Shown: positions 1-6,502 of the stretch, in pieces
Position numbering within the stretch: position 1 is the first letter of the stretch
Layout of the letters: every line of letters begins with the position of its first letter
Source: CAZDGB01 sp964504645
Lineage (GTDB): Bacteria > Planctomycetota > Planctomycetia > Planctomycetales > Planctomycetaceae
DNA: 17,258 nt
Reading direction: 5' to 3'
Assembly: GCA_964504645.1 (NCBI GenBank)
Contig: CAZDGB010000147.1
Location: 1 to 17,258, forward strand
Translations under genes and position numbers: made by a program
Notes under the pieces: generated by a model
Told to the model about the DNA's origin: nothing
Database searches by the model: none
The model's input: the letters and a program-made list of their open reading frames with translations, nothing else

Positions 1-110
1 GCGGGTCTCCCGACCCCGCCGGCTTTCTTTTGCGGTCTCCCGACCGCTGCCTTGCTCTTCAGCGAAGAGGAGACCTTCGGTCGGTAGTGCGGCGGGGTCG
101 GGAGACCCGC
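1..110. repeat. Nested palindromic element (REP/BIME-like)
   Basis: Positions 1-20 and 91-110 are a perfect 20-bp inverted repeat. The enclosed 70 bp holds three smaller hairpins: 32-47 (stem GCGGTC/GACCGC, loop TCCC), 55-69 (CTCTTC-AGC-GAAGAG) and 72-82 (GACC-TTC-GGTC). The whole could fold as a cloverleaf closed by a long stem. The unit GGTCTCCCGACC, itself a short stem-loop, occurs in the outer arm and the first inner hairpin, and in reverse complement in the right arm. It lies 3' of the minus-strand release-factor-like gene, so it could end that transcript, but no U-run is evident. It may extend left of the window. A dispersed palindromic repeat and a structured RNA are both possible. Confidence 0.75.
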
Positions 111-162
111 GCTGAACAGAGGCCGCTTGAAGGCGGGACTCCAGCATCCTTTCCATTCTGTC

Positions 163-681
163 TTAAATCGATCTGGGCGGCAAACCGTGGCAGTGGCGGA
201 TTTCGTTCATCCGCTGCCAGGCTTCGGGTTCTTTCGCCAGCAGCTTCATCAATTGCGACGCCGTGCAGCCCAATTGCTCGGCGGACGACGAGAGATGCCC
301 CTGCCGGCAGGCGATCACGTCCAACGCCTCCGCCAGGAGAGCCGGGAAATCCTCGTGAGCGGCATTGCAGGCGATCTTCCCGTCCCGGCAGCGCGATTTC
401 CAGAGTTCGCTCGGCGCCGCTGCGCCATCGGCCGCCGACCGCACGAGAATCGCCAGCCGCAGCCGGAGCCGTTTAACGGCGTTGCGGCGATTGTCGGCCT
501 GGCTGCGGCGTTCGCTGGCATGGCCTTCGACCCCCGTTGGCTCGTGGACGACCGTCATGGCAGATTCCGTCTTGTTCCGATGCTGGCCCCCCGGCCCGCC
601 CCGTTTCCCCGGCCGGAACCGGCACTGCCGCAGCAAATCTTCGACCGGCAGCCGCGACGGGTGGGTGAATGTTTCAGACAT
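163..681 (-). CDS. Peptide chain release factor-like protein (GGQ domain only)
   Basis: The 172-aa protein carries the class I release factor catalytic motif GGPGGQ at residues 28-33, followed by HRNKTES, the expected context for peptidyl-tRNA hydrolysis at the ribosome. It is about half the length of RF1/RF2 and lacks the codon-recognition domain, so it resembles ArfB (YaeJ) and organellar GGQ-only factors that rescue stalled ribosomes. Unlike ArfB, the C-terminus (ending near LPPRSI) is not a strongly Lys/Arg-rich tail, the part ArfB inserts into the empty mRNA channel, so a rescue role is inference. The ATG at 681 has no clear Shine-Dalgarno. It is divergent from the GroES-like gene. Membership of the family is well supported; the exact substrate is unknown. 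Confidence 0.85.
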   Translation of the reverse strand: MSETFTHPSRLPVEDLLRQCRFRPGKRGGPGGQHRNKTESAMTVVHEPTGVEGHASERRSQADNRRNAVKRLRLRLAILVRSAADGAAAPSELWKSRCRDGKIACNAAHEDFPALLAEALDVIACRQGHLSSSAEQLGCTASQLMKLLAKEPEAWQRMNEIRHCHGLPPRSI

Positions 682-746
682 GGCACTGGGGATACGTCAA
701 AGTCGATTCGTCCGTGGGATACGGCGAGGCGCAGATATCGACACAC

Positions 747-774
747 GGCGGAAGGGCGAAGTCGGACGGCGGAT
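747..774 (+). repeat. Degenerate heptamer tract A
   Basis: Four consecutive 7-bp units: GGCGGAA, GGGCGAA, GTCGGAC, GGCGGAT. It lies in the divergent intergenic region and pairs with tract B (793-820), which has the same family in reverse complement. Positions 752-766 are exactly complementary to 807-821, and the match extends with two mismatches to about 24 bp per arm (752-775 with 798-821), enclosing about 22 bp. Confidence 0.65.
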
Positions 775-792
775 GTCAGCAAACCAATTCTG

Positions 793-820
793 CTTCCCTT
801 CCGCCTTCCGACTTCGCCCT
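793..820 (-). repeat. Degenerate heptamer tract B (inverse of A)
   Basis: Four 7-bp units on the plus strand: CTTCCCT, TCCGCCT, TCCGACT, TCGCCCT. Read on the minus strand they match the GGAAGGC-type heptamers of tract A and of the tract inside the WD40 gene. Together with tract A it forms a long potential hairpin between two divergent genes. Confidence 0.65.
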
Positions 821-833
821 TTCTGAATGCCAC

Positions 834-862
834 TTTCCGCTGCCGGCGTTCAAGAATAGAAT
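834..862 (+). promoter_or_regulatory. Possible promoter for the GroES-like gene
   Basis: TAGAAT at 857-862 is a good -10 hexamer match. A poor -35 candidate, TTTCCG, lies 17 bp upstream at 834-839. The distance to the chosen TTG start at 908 is suitable for a short leader. The call rests mostly on the -10 box. Confidence 0.3.
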
Positions 863-907
863 GACATCTCCAGCAGCTCATTGCATTCTTCAACGGGGGG
901 CCGTCAC

Positions 908-1249
908 TTGGGCGAATTCGTCGAGCCATTGGGGAAACGCATTCTCATCCGCAAGGATGAAGCGCGGCAGAAAACGCGCGGCGGGATCGTGTTGCCGGAT
1001 CAGGCCGAAATCCCGACGATTACGGGCCGCGTGGTGGAAATCAGCGCCCAGATCGAACGGGACGACGATTTTCCGATCCGCAAGTACGACAAGGTGCTGT
1101 TCCACCCCAAGCACGCGATCCCCGTCGATCTGGAGCCGGACAACATCCTGTTTGTCGTGCCGATTGAGGATGTCGTCGCCGTTTTTCGCCGCACCCCGGC
1201 GAAAGCAGCCGGCAGCAAGAAACGCGATGCCGACGCGGAAGAGGAGTGA
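908..1249 (+). CDS. groES: GroES-like co-chaperonin (Cpn10)
   Basis: The protein matches Cpn10 along its length: PLGKRILIRKDEA, then the mobile-loop region KTRGGIVLPDQAE, then GRVVEIS, KVLFHPKHAIPVDLEPDNILFVVPIEDVVAVF. GroES heptamers cap the GroEL cage, and the mobile loop contacts GroEL. The product is 113 aa from the preferred start, against about 95 for the usual family; the excess is a charged tail (about KAAGSKKRDADAEEE). I chose TTG at 908, in frame, because a run of six G ends 8 nt before it; TTG at 881 is also open but has no ribosome binding site. No groEL is adjacent, and residues in the roof and core are divergent (for example no acidic GDE motif), so this may be a paralogue rather than the housekeeping copy. 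Confidence 0.82.
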   Translation: MGEFVEPLGKRILIRKDEARQKTRGGIVLPDQAEIPTITGRVVEISAQIERDDDFPIRKYDKVLFHPKHAIPVDLEPDNILFVVPIEDVVAVFRRTPAKAAGSKKRDADAEEE

Positions 1250-1267
1250 CTTCAATCCACGGCAAAG

Positions 1268-1306
1268 CCCGCCGTCAGCGACGGCGGGAACGCTTCTGCG
1301 AAGCGT
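1268..1306. terminator. Tandem hairpins between convergent genes
   Basis: Two perfect stem-loops in tandem: CCCGCCGTC-AGC-GACGGCGGG at 1268-1288 (9-bp stem), and ACGCTTC-TGC-GAAGCGT at 1290-1306 (7-bp stem). They lie in the 78-bp gap between the convergent groES-like and hypothetical genes, the expected place for a bidirectional terminator. There is no T-run, so a Rho-independent mechanism is not proved; the first hairpin could also be a short dispersed palindrome. Confidence 0.55.
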
Positions 1307-1327
1307 CGCGAAGATCTAGACATTCAC

Positions 1328-2119
1328 TCACTTAATCGACCGCAGCATGCCGAGGATTTTTTCCTCGTTGTAGTCCTCTGGCGTCAGCGTCAATTGCAGC
1401 GAAACTTCGCCTTCCTTGCCGGGGAACGAACCAGCGACCTGGACCAGCTTCTTGCCGGGGACATTGGCGTGGGCCGGCTCCGCCGCGGGCGCGGGGTCCG
1501 CGTCAGCTTCGGCCTGTTCGGCGGGAGCTTCCGGTTCCTCGTCGTCTCCCATGTCGTCCATGTCCTGAAAGCCGGTCTGCTCGCCCTGGACGATGTAGAA
1601 CTTGCATTTGCGGCCGCGGATGTCGAATTCGTGCTCCGTTTTCGTGAAATCTTTCCAGTTCTGTTTGAGCGCAGCGTCGCTGAACTCGTGCTCGGAAAAC
1701 GGCGTGAATCCCTGGGGGCCGCGCTGCTGAGGGTTGGGATCCCGAATGTTCATCGCCAGCAGCATCATGGTTCCCGGTCCGACTTCGACCGGCGGACAAT
1801 TCCCCGCCGGACACCATTGATACTGGGCCATCTTCATTAGTCCGAAGATGGAACTGCCGTGCCGCGGCAGGAACTCCGGCAGGATGGTGATGTCGGCCAT
1901 TTCAGCCGTCAACTTCTGGATGTCGGCTGGCGCGGTGAGATTGGCCTGCTCGATTCCCTTCTTGAACCAGAAGAAGGCGTACGTCCCGACGCCGCAGCAC
2001 GTCAGCATCACCAGCCCGAAGAACGAGCCGAACACGATCAACAGGACTTTGGCGGTCGAAGTGGAGTCGCCCGACTTTTTCTTCCGTTGCGGTTCGCCGT
2101 AGTCTTCGTCGTAGGACAC
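1328..2119 (-). CDS. Hypothetical single-pass membrane protein
   Basis: I do not recognise a characterised family. The 263-aa product from GTG at 2119 has a charged N-terminus (about SYDEDYGEPQRKKKSGD), one hydrophobic segment at about residues 24-51 (VLLIVFGSFFGLVMLTCCGV), then a soluble region likely outside the cytoplasm. A low-complexity acidic Ala/Glu/Pro stretch (around MDDMGDDEEPEAPAEQAEA) precedes a C-terminal segment ending in GMLRSIK. The positive charges before the TM and the absence of a cleavage site suggest an N-in anchor. The reading frame stays open to an ATG at 2245, but the GTG is preferred because a GGGA lies about 9 nt upstream and the added segment is unlike protein-coding sequence and overlaps heptamer tract C. 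It is transcribed alone. Confidence 0.7.
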   Translation of the reverse strand: MSYDEDYGEPQRKKKSGDSTSTAKVLLIVFGSFFGLVMLTCCGVGTYAFFWFKKGIEQANLTAPADIQKLTAEMADITILPEFLPRHGSSIFGLMKMAQYQWCPAGNCPPVEVGPGTMMLLAMNIRDPNPQQRGPQGFTPFSEHEFSDAALKQNWKDFTKTEHEFDIRGRKCKFYIVQGEQTGFQDMDDMGDDEEPEAPAEQAEADADPAPAAEPAHANVPGKKLVQVAGSFPGKEGEVSLQLTLTPEDYNEEKILGMLRSIK

Positions 2120-2207
2120 AGCTGTTTCCCGAAGTGAGTGAGAAGGGGGCCGAGACGCCGCCATTCTGTCGTGCGATGCATGTTGCGGCAAGGCAGTCCG
2201 TGCGAGC

Positions 2208-2235
2208 GTGGAATGTGGAACGCGGAGCACGAAGT
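2208..2235 (+). repeat. Degenerate heptamer tract C
   Basis: Units GTGGAAT, GTGGAAC, GCGGAGC, ACGAAGT follow one another without gaps. It lies in the 191-bp divergent region between the one-TM hypothetical gene and the SixA-like gene. Beyond this tract and tract D, I see no convincing promoter there. Confidence 0.5.
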
Positions 2236-2277
2236 TTCTTTGCACTCCGTCCCTTGTCCCCGCTACTCTGTTGTCGG

Positions 2278-2305
2278 ACCCTCAACCCTCAACTCGCATC
2301 CCTTA
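2278..2305 (+). repeat. Degenerate heptamer tract D
   Basis: Units ACCCTCA, ACCCTCA, ACTCGCA, TCCCTTA end 5 nt before the sixA-like start codon. The first 18 bases (2278-2295, ACCCTCAACCCTCAACTC) are identical to 12510-12527 inside the WD40 gene, 10 kb away. Confidence 0.65.
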
Positions 2306-2310
2306 ATCTC

Positions 2311-2781
2311 ATGCACATCTGGTTGGCACGACACGGCGACGCGGTGAACTCCGAGGCCGCTGCTGCGGATTACGATCGCGTGTTGTCCGAGACCGGACGC
2401 CGACAGGTTGCGCAGCTGGGCCGATGGCTCAAAGATCGCGCGCGGACACCCGAACTCATTCTGCACAGTCCGCTCAAACGGGCGGCCCAAACCGCTGGCT
2501 TGCTCCGCGACGAACTGGGCTCGGACATCCGCTGCGAAGAATCCCACATCCTCTCGCCCGGCATGCGGTGCGATTTGCTGTTGGCGCGGCTCGCCGCGCA
2601 GGCAGCTCAGACCGTGGTCTGCGTGGGCCATCAGCCCGATATCGGCCGCTGTCTGTCTGAAATGCTCGGCGGCGGACGGTTCGCCATTTCTCCCGGTACG
2701 ATGGCGTGTGTGGAGTTTCCGCAGATCATCACCCCCGGCGGTGGCCAATTGCGCTGGCTGGCAGACCCGGATTGGTTTTGA
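2311..2781 (+). CDS. sixA: SixA-like phosphohistidine phosphatase
   Basis: The 156-aa protein is a short histidine-phosphatase-superfamily member of SixA length. The N-terminal LARHGDAV (residues 5-12) holds the catalytic RHG with nucleophilic His8; SPLKRAAQTA carries the second conserved arginine; VGHQPDIGRCLSEML gives the late catalytic His. E. coli SixA removes phosphate from a phosphohistidine on HPt or PTS proteins; the target here is unknown. ATG at 2311 is chosen because the family begins exactly there (MHIWLARHG). No Shine-Dalgarno is visible, since a heptamer tract occupies the upstream 30 nt. The exporter operon begins 190 bp downstream with its own promoter candidate, so the two are probably not co-transcribed as one unit. 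Confidence 0.88.
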   Translation: MHIWLARHGDAVNSEAAAADYDRVLSETGRRQVAQLGRWLKDRARTPELILHSPLKRAAQTAGLLRDELGSDIRCEESHILSPGMRCDLLLARLAAQAAQTVVCVGHQPDIGRCLSEMLGGGRFAISPGTMACVEFPQIITPGGGQLRWLADPDWF

Positions 2782-2828
2782 GATTGTCGCAAATCTCCTT
2801 CCCCACCCGAACATTCTCTCCAAGTTGC

Positions 2829-2857
2829 TTGACTTTCGGGCTTTCGGGCTGAATACT
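2829..2857 (+). promoter_or_regulatory. Sigma70-type promoter of the ABC exporter operon
   Basis: TTGACT (2829-2834) is separated by exactly 17 bp from AATACT (2852-2857), giving 5/6 and 4/6 matches to the TTGACA/TATAAT consensus. The spacer contains a perfect 8-bp direct repeat, CTTTCGGG twice (2833-2848). The predicted transcript would start near 2864, leaving a leader of about 108 nt before the permease start. Confidence 0.5.
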
Positions 2858-2971
2858 CGCCAGCGTTGGAAGAACAGCCCCGCGGGATGGAAAGCGTTCT
2901 CTCGCAGGGTTTTCGGCATCGATGCCTCGCCGATCGGCCAAAGTCATTTGTTTCCGCGGGCGTGGCAGAAT

Positions 2972-4108
2972 ATGTCGTGGACGGTGTTGGCGGCGATCGG
3001 GCGCAAGAATCTGTGGGGCGATCCCATGCGCTCCACGGTCTCACTCGTCGGGGTGATCTTCGCCTCGCTCTTGATGCTGCTGCAGAGCGCCATCTACGTC
3101 GGCTTCATTCTCAACGCCTCGTCGATCATCGACCATTCCGAGGCCGATTTGTGGCTCGCCAAGGCTGGCACCATCAACTTCGAAACGGCCGGGCCGTTTG
3201 ACGATTTCAACATCTCCTACGTGCGCGGCACACCGGGCGTGTTGTGGGCCGAGAACCTGATTTATTCCTTCGGCGACTTGCGGCTGCCGACCGGCACTTC
3301 GCAATGGGCGCACGTCGTCGGGTTTAATCCGCGGACCGGCGTCGGCGGACCGTGGGCCATGGCCGTCGGCGAAATAGACTCGCTGAGCCGGCCCGGCACG
3401 TACATCATCGACGCCACCGCATTGGCGCAGTTCGAAGGAGCGAACGTCGGCGACCGCATCGAAAATTTCTATCACCGCGCCGAAATCGTCGGCCTATCGA
3501 CCGGCAGCCGCACCTGCACGCCCAATCCCATTGTCTACACGTCGCTGGAGACTGCGCAAGATCACCTGCCGGAATTCCGCGGCCGCTGCAACTTCGTGAT
3601 GGTGAAAGTCGAAGACGGCGTCGACCCGCAAGAAGTCAAGGAACGCCTCGTCCGGTTGCAGAAGTTCCAGGTCTTCACCCGCCGAGAATTCAGCGTCATG
3701 ACGCAGCATTACTGGGCAACCAAGACCGGCATCGGCATCGGCATCGGCGTCACTATCGTCCTCGGCTTCATCGTCGGGCTAGTCATCATGGGACAGACGA
3801 TGTACTCCGCGACGATCGACAAATTGGAAGAATACGCCACGCTGAAAATCATGGGCGCCACCAATCTGCAAATTTGCGTCATCATCTGGTATCAGGCAAT
3901 TCTACTCGCCACGGGGGGCTTCGCCGTCGGCCTCGTTGCCGGGCTGCTCATCCAGGAAGCGTCCCGCAACCAGGTGATCGGCATGCAGTTTTCCGGACCA
4001 ATGCTGGTGGGCATCGGCATCGCGACGATCGTCATGTGTCTGGGGGCGTCGCTCCTCTCCGTGCAACGCATTCTTAAAGTCTCTCCGGCGGCGGTGTTTC
4101 GAGTATGA
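2972..4108 (+). CDS. ABC exporter permease, FtsX/DevC type
   Basis: The 378-aa protein has the FtsX/MacB-permease layout: TM1 at about 22-46 (SLVGVIFASLLMLLQSAIYV), a large extracytoplasmic region at about 47-250, and three C-terminal TMs at about 252-275, 301-327 and 342-365. YATLKIMGATNLQI before TM3 is the signature cytoplasmic segment of FtsX-like permeases, which contacts the ATPase. Four TMs with one FtsX domain fit the DevC type, which works with an HlyD-like adaptor, and both partners follow. The frame is open far upstream through sixA, but ATG at 2972 gives the natural N-terminus (MSWTVLAAIGRKNL). The ribosome binding site is weak. The stop overlaps the ATPase start as ATGA. The substrate is not evident. 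Confidence 0.85.
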   Translation: MSWTVLAAIGRKNLWGDPMRSTVSLVGVIFASLLMLLQSAIYVGFILNASSIIDHSEADLWLAKAGTINFETAGPFDDFNISYVRGTPGVLWAENLIYSFGDLRLPTGTSQWAHVVGFNPRTGVGGPWAMAVGEIDSLSRPGTYIIDATALAQFEGANVGDRIENFYHRAEIVGLSTGSRTCTPNPIVYTSLETAQDHLPEFRGRCNFVMVKVEDGVDPQEVKERLVRLQKFQVFTRREFSVMTQHYWATKTGIGIGIGVTIVLGFIVGLVIMGQTMYSATIDKLEEYATLKIMGATNLQICVIIWYQAILLATGGFAVGLVAGLLIQEASRNQVIGMQFSGPMLVGIGIATIVMCLGASLLSVQRILKVSPAAVFRV

Positions 4109-4833
4109 GCGTCCTGGTCGCGGAAAATCTCGTCAAAATCTATCGTTCCAAATCGGAGGACGTCCGCGCCGTCAACGGCGTATCGCTGTATGTCGATGCC
4201 GGCGAAGTCGTCTGTTTGATGGGACCGTCGGGCACCGGCAAAACCACTCTGCTCACGATTCTCGGCTGCATTCTCGCCCCCGACGATGGCGAACTGCGCG
4301 TCTGCGGCCAGAAGATCGTCTGGAACGAATCGATCCTGCCAGACTACCGCCGGAAATATTTCGGCTTCATCGCCCAGCGCTCGACGCTGATGAGTTCGCT
4401 CGACGTGCTGGAGAACATCGAAATCCCGCTGCTGTTGCACGGCAAGGGAGCCTCGTACGTCGATCAGCGCTGTGCCGAAGTGCTCCAGACCGTCAACCTG
4501 TCGCATCGCAGCCGGTTCAACGTCGGGGTCCTCAGCGGGGGCGAACGGCAGCGGGTGGCGATCGCACGGGCGCTCGCCGCCGATCCTTCCATCCTCCTTT
4601 GCGACGAGCCGACGGCGAGCCTCGATTCCAAAACCGGCCATCAGATTATCTCGATGCTCCGGCATCTGGCCGACGTGCACCGCAAGGCCGTTCTGATCGT
4701 GACTCACGATGACCGGCTCCTGGAGTATGCGAACCGCGTCTATCACATGAGCGACGGCCAGGTTCGTGAAGAGATTCTGCAGGCGCCTGCCTCACAACAC
4801 ACCTTGGTGCAGGAAGCTGCCGGCGAACTCTAA
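4105..4833 (+). CDS. ABC transporter ATP-binding protein (LolD/MacB/DevA type)
   Basis: This 242-aa nucleotide-binding subunit has all motifs intact: Walker A GPSGTGKTT (40-48), Q-loop Gln91 in IAQRSTL, signature LSGGERQRVAIARAL (143-157), Walker B ILLCDEPTASLD (163-174) and the switch His201 in IVTHDDR. Its closest type is the small ATPase of MacB/LolD/DevA systems, which drives conformational change across the periplasm rather than carrying substrate through a channel. It starts within the permease stop codon (ATGA), so the two are translationally coupled and certainly one operon. Confidence 0.93.
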   Translation: MSVLVAENLVKIYRSKSEDVRAVNGVSLYVDAGEVVCLMGPSGTGKTTLLTILGCILAPDDGELRVCGQKIVWNESILPDYRRKYFGFIAQRSTLMSSLDVLENIEIPLLLHGKGASYVDQRCAEVLQTVNLSHRSRFNVGVLSGGERQRVAIARALAADPSILLCDEPTASLDSKTGHQIISMLRHLADVHRKAVLIVTHDDRLLEYANRVYHMSDGQVREEILQAPASQHTLVQEAAGEL

Positions 4834-4956
4834 CTGGCGGCCTGTAAAAATTTCCGCTTGGGAAAACCAGTGAGATTAGAAAACTTGCGAAGAAGACTCT
4901 AGGATATCTACAGAGTTTCAGTATCAGTTACCTTCCACCTCAGACCGAGCCGCCTG

Positions 4957-6369
4957 ATGTCAGCCGATGTTTCTCGTTCGCGATCCCGTTGGGGGCGGCC
5001 GCTGATTGTGGGGGTGCTCTCGGTCGGGTTGATCGCCAGCATTCTGGGCGGCTCGTTCTCATCAGACACCGGGTTCCAGGTGCGCTCCGGCCACATCATC
5101 CATCGGTTCAGCGCCCAGGGACGAGTGGAATGCCAGCAGACGGTCGACGTTGTGCCGGAGGTCTCGGCCGTGGTGCTGGACATCGCCGTTGATGAGGGCG
5201 ACACGGTCCAAAAGGGCCAATTGCTGGTCAAACTGGACGATCAATCGTTGAAGGCAATGCTGGCCGAAGCCGAAAGTGCCGCTGCCGCCGCACTGGCGCA
5301 CTGGGACGAACTGAAAGTCGGCACGCGGCCCGAAGTGATTGAAGCCGCCGAGGCCCAGGTGTTGGTCCTCGAAGGTCAATGGGAAGCGGCTCAGGCGCAA
5401 GAGAAAGAAGTCCTGCGCGGACCGCGCCAGCAGGAAATCGACAACGCCAAGCAACTCCTGGCGGCTGCCAAGGCGGAAAAAGTCACCGCCGATCGGCAAC
5501 ACAAGCGGGGGCTGGAACTCAAGAAGACCAACACCATCACGCCCGCCGAGCTCGACGAAATGGAGCTGCGCGCCAACTCTGCCGCGAGCGCCGTGTTGGC
5601 CCGGCAGTCGCAATGGGACCTGCTGACGACCGGCGCCAGCGACGAGGAAAAAGCGCAGGCGAAGGCCAACGTAAAATCGGCATTGGGCCGCCTCGACCAA
5701 GCGCGAGCCGAACTCAAACGCTTGCGGAACGGAGCGACGGTCGAAATGCTCGCCGCCGCGGAGGCCGAGCATCGCCGCACGCGCGACGCCGTCGAACGGG
5801 CCCGCATCCAGTTGGCTCACGCGGAAATCTATAGTCCCAGTGACGGAATCGTTCTACGGCGTTTCCATCACCCCGGCGAACTTGTGCATCCCCAAGTCCA
5901 GCAGCCGCTCCTGGTGCTGGGCGACGGCAAAGACCGCGCGCTGCGCGTGGAAGTCATGGAAGGCGACATCTATAAATTGAAACCGGACCAGATCGTGTCG
6001 ATCACGTCGGATGCCCACATCGGCAATCGGTGGAAAGGGCGTGTCTCGCGTTTGTCACCCGTCATGGGCCGCAAGCGGCTCCTCAACGAACACCCGCGTG
6101 AAAAGACCGACGTGAAAGTCCTCGAAGCCTGGATCCGGCCCGACGAGCCGATGAACCTTCCTATCAACGCGCCGGTGGAAGTCGCGGCCCAACTGGTCAT
6201 TGGATCCAACGTGCCGATCATCCCCCGCCGCTGCCTGCTGCAGCCGGACCAGACCGTGCGGATGCTCGACGGGACGATCCGCGAAGTGGAACTTGGCGAA
6301 GGGGACGACGGCTTCGTCGAAGTCGTCTCCGGGCTCGCCATCGGCGAACGCGTCCACCTGCCAAAGTAG
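4957..6369 (+). CDS. HlyD/DevB-family membrane fusion (adaptor) protein
   Basis: The 470-aa adaptor is anchored by an N-terminal TM at about 15-33 (PLIVGVLSVGLIASILGG). The first biotinyl-lipoyl half follows (about 65-95, VLDIAVDEGDTVQKGQLLVKLDD). A very long Ala/Glu/Lys-rich helical hairpin spans about 96-290, the second lipoyl half (SPSDGIVLRRFHHPGELV) is at about 293-310, then beta-barrel and C-terminal domains. Such adaptors bridge an inner-membrane ABC permease to an outer-membrane factor. It lies 123 bp after the ATPase, so it may be in the same operon or have its own start; no ribosome binding site is clear before ATG 4957. The paired repeat-like segments LKVGTRPEVIEAAEAQ, EVLRGPRQQEIDNAKQ and LRNGATVEMLAAAEAE indicate internal duplication in the hairpin. 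No TolC-like gene is nearby. Confidence 0.9.
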   Translation: MSADVSRSRSRWGRPLIVGVLSVGLIASILGGSFSSDTGFQVRSGHIIHRFSAQGRVECQQTVDVVPEVSAVVLDIAVDEGDTVQKGQLLVKLDDQSLKAMLAEAESAAAAALAHWDELKVGTRPEVIEAAEAQVLVLEGQWEAAQAQEKEVLRGPRQQEIDNAKQLLAAAKAEKVTADRQHKRGLELKKTNTITPAELDEMELRANSAASAVLARQSQWDLLTTGASDEEKAQAKANVKSALGRLDQARAELKRLRNGATVEMLAAAEAEHRRTRDAVERARIQLAHAEIYSPSDGIVLRRFHHPGELVHPQVQQPLLVLGDGKDRALRVEVMEGDIYKLKPDQIVSITSDAHIGNRWKGRVSRLSPVMGRKRLLNEHPREKTDVKVLEAWIRPDEPMNLPINAPVEVAAQLVIGSNVPIIPRRCLLQPDQTVRMLDGTIREVELGEGDDGFVEVVSGLAIGERVHLPK

Positions 6370-6417
6370 CGTTCCCACAGAGCGCTCGCACCGCTCCCGC
6401 CCCACGCTTGCGGGTTC

Positions 6418-6435
6418 GCACGGCTTTTCCCGTGC
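6418..6435. other. Short hairpin after the adaptor gene
   Basis: GCACGG-CTTTTC-CCGTGC forms a perfect 6-bp GC-rich stem 48 bp past the adaptor stop codon. The T-run is in the loop, not 3' of the stem, so it is only a weak terminator candidate. Confidence 0.3.
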
Positions 6436-6455
6436 AGTTCCGTCGCCTCCTCGGT

Positions 6456-6461
6456 TAGAAT
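6456..6461 (+). promoter_or_regulatory. Possible -10 element of the DUF1501 gene
   Basis: TAGAAT at 6456-6461 lies 41 bp before the start codon, in the context GGTTAGAATGG. No good -35 sits at 17 bp. It is the same hexamer as upstream of the GroES-like gene. Confidence 0.3.
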
Positions 6462-6502
6462 GGCGTTTCGGAATCGCGGGACCATTCTCAGGAGCGTTCG
6501 CC

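Noticed and set aside
127..864. A 245-codon plus-strand open frame over the release-factor-like gene
   Set aside because: The minus strand carries the GGQ motif and family length. The plus frame runs through heptamer tracts and is compositionally atypical.
2408..2971. N-terminal extension of the permease into sixA
   Set aside because: The frame is open, but it overlaps sixA in another frame, lacks membrane-protein character, and would move the permease start away from the promoter at 2829-2857.
3892..4746. A 284-codon minus-strand open frame over the permease and ATPase junction
   Set aside because: It spans two real, translationally coupled genes; its translation has no domain pattern.
6409..6440. 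GGTTCG near 6413 as a tRNA T-arm
   Set aside because: No acceptor stem, anticodon arm or CCA-compatible pairing could be found around it.
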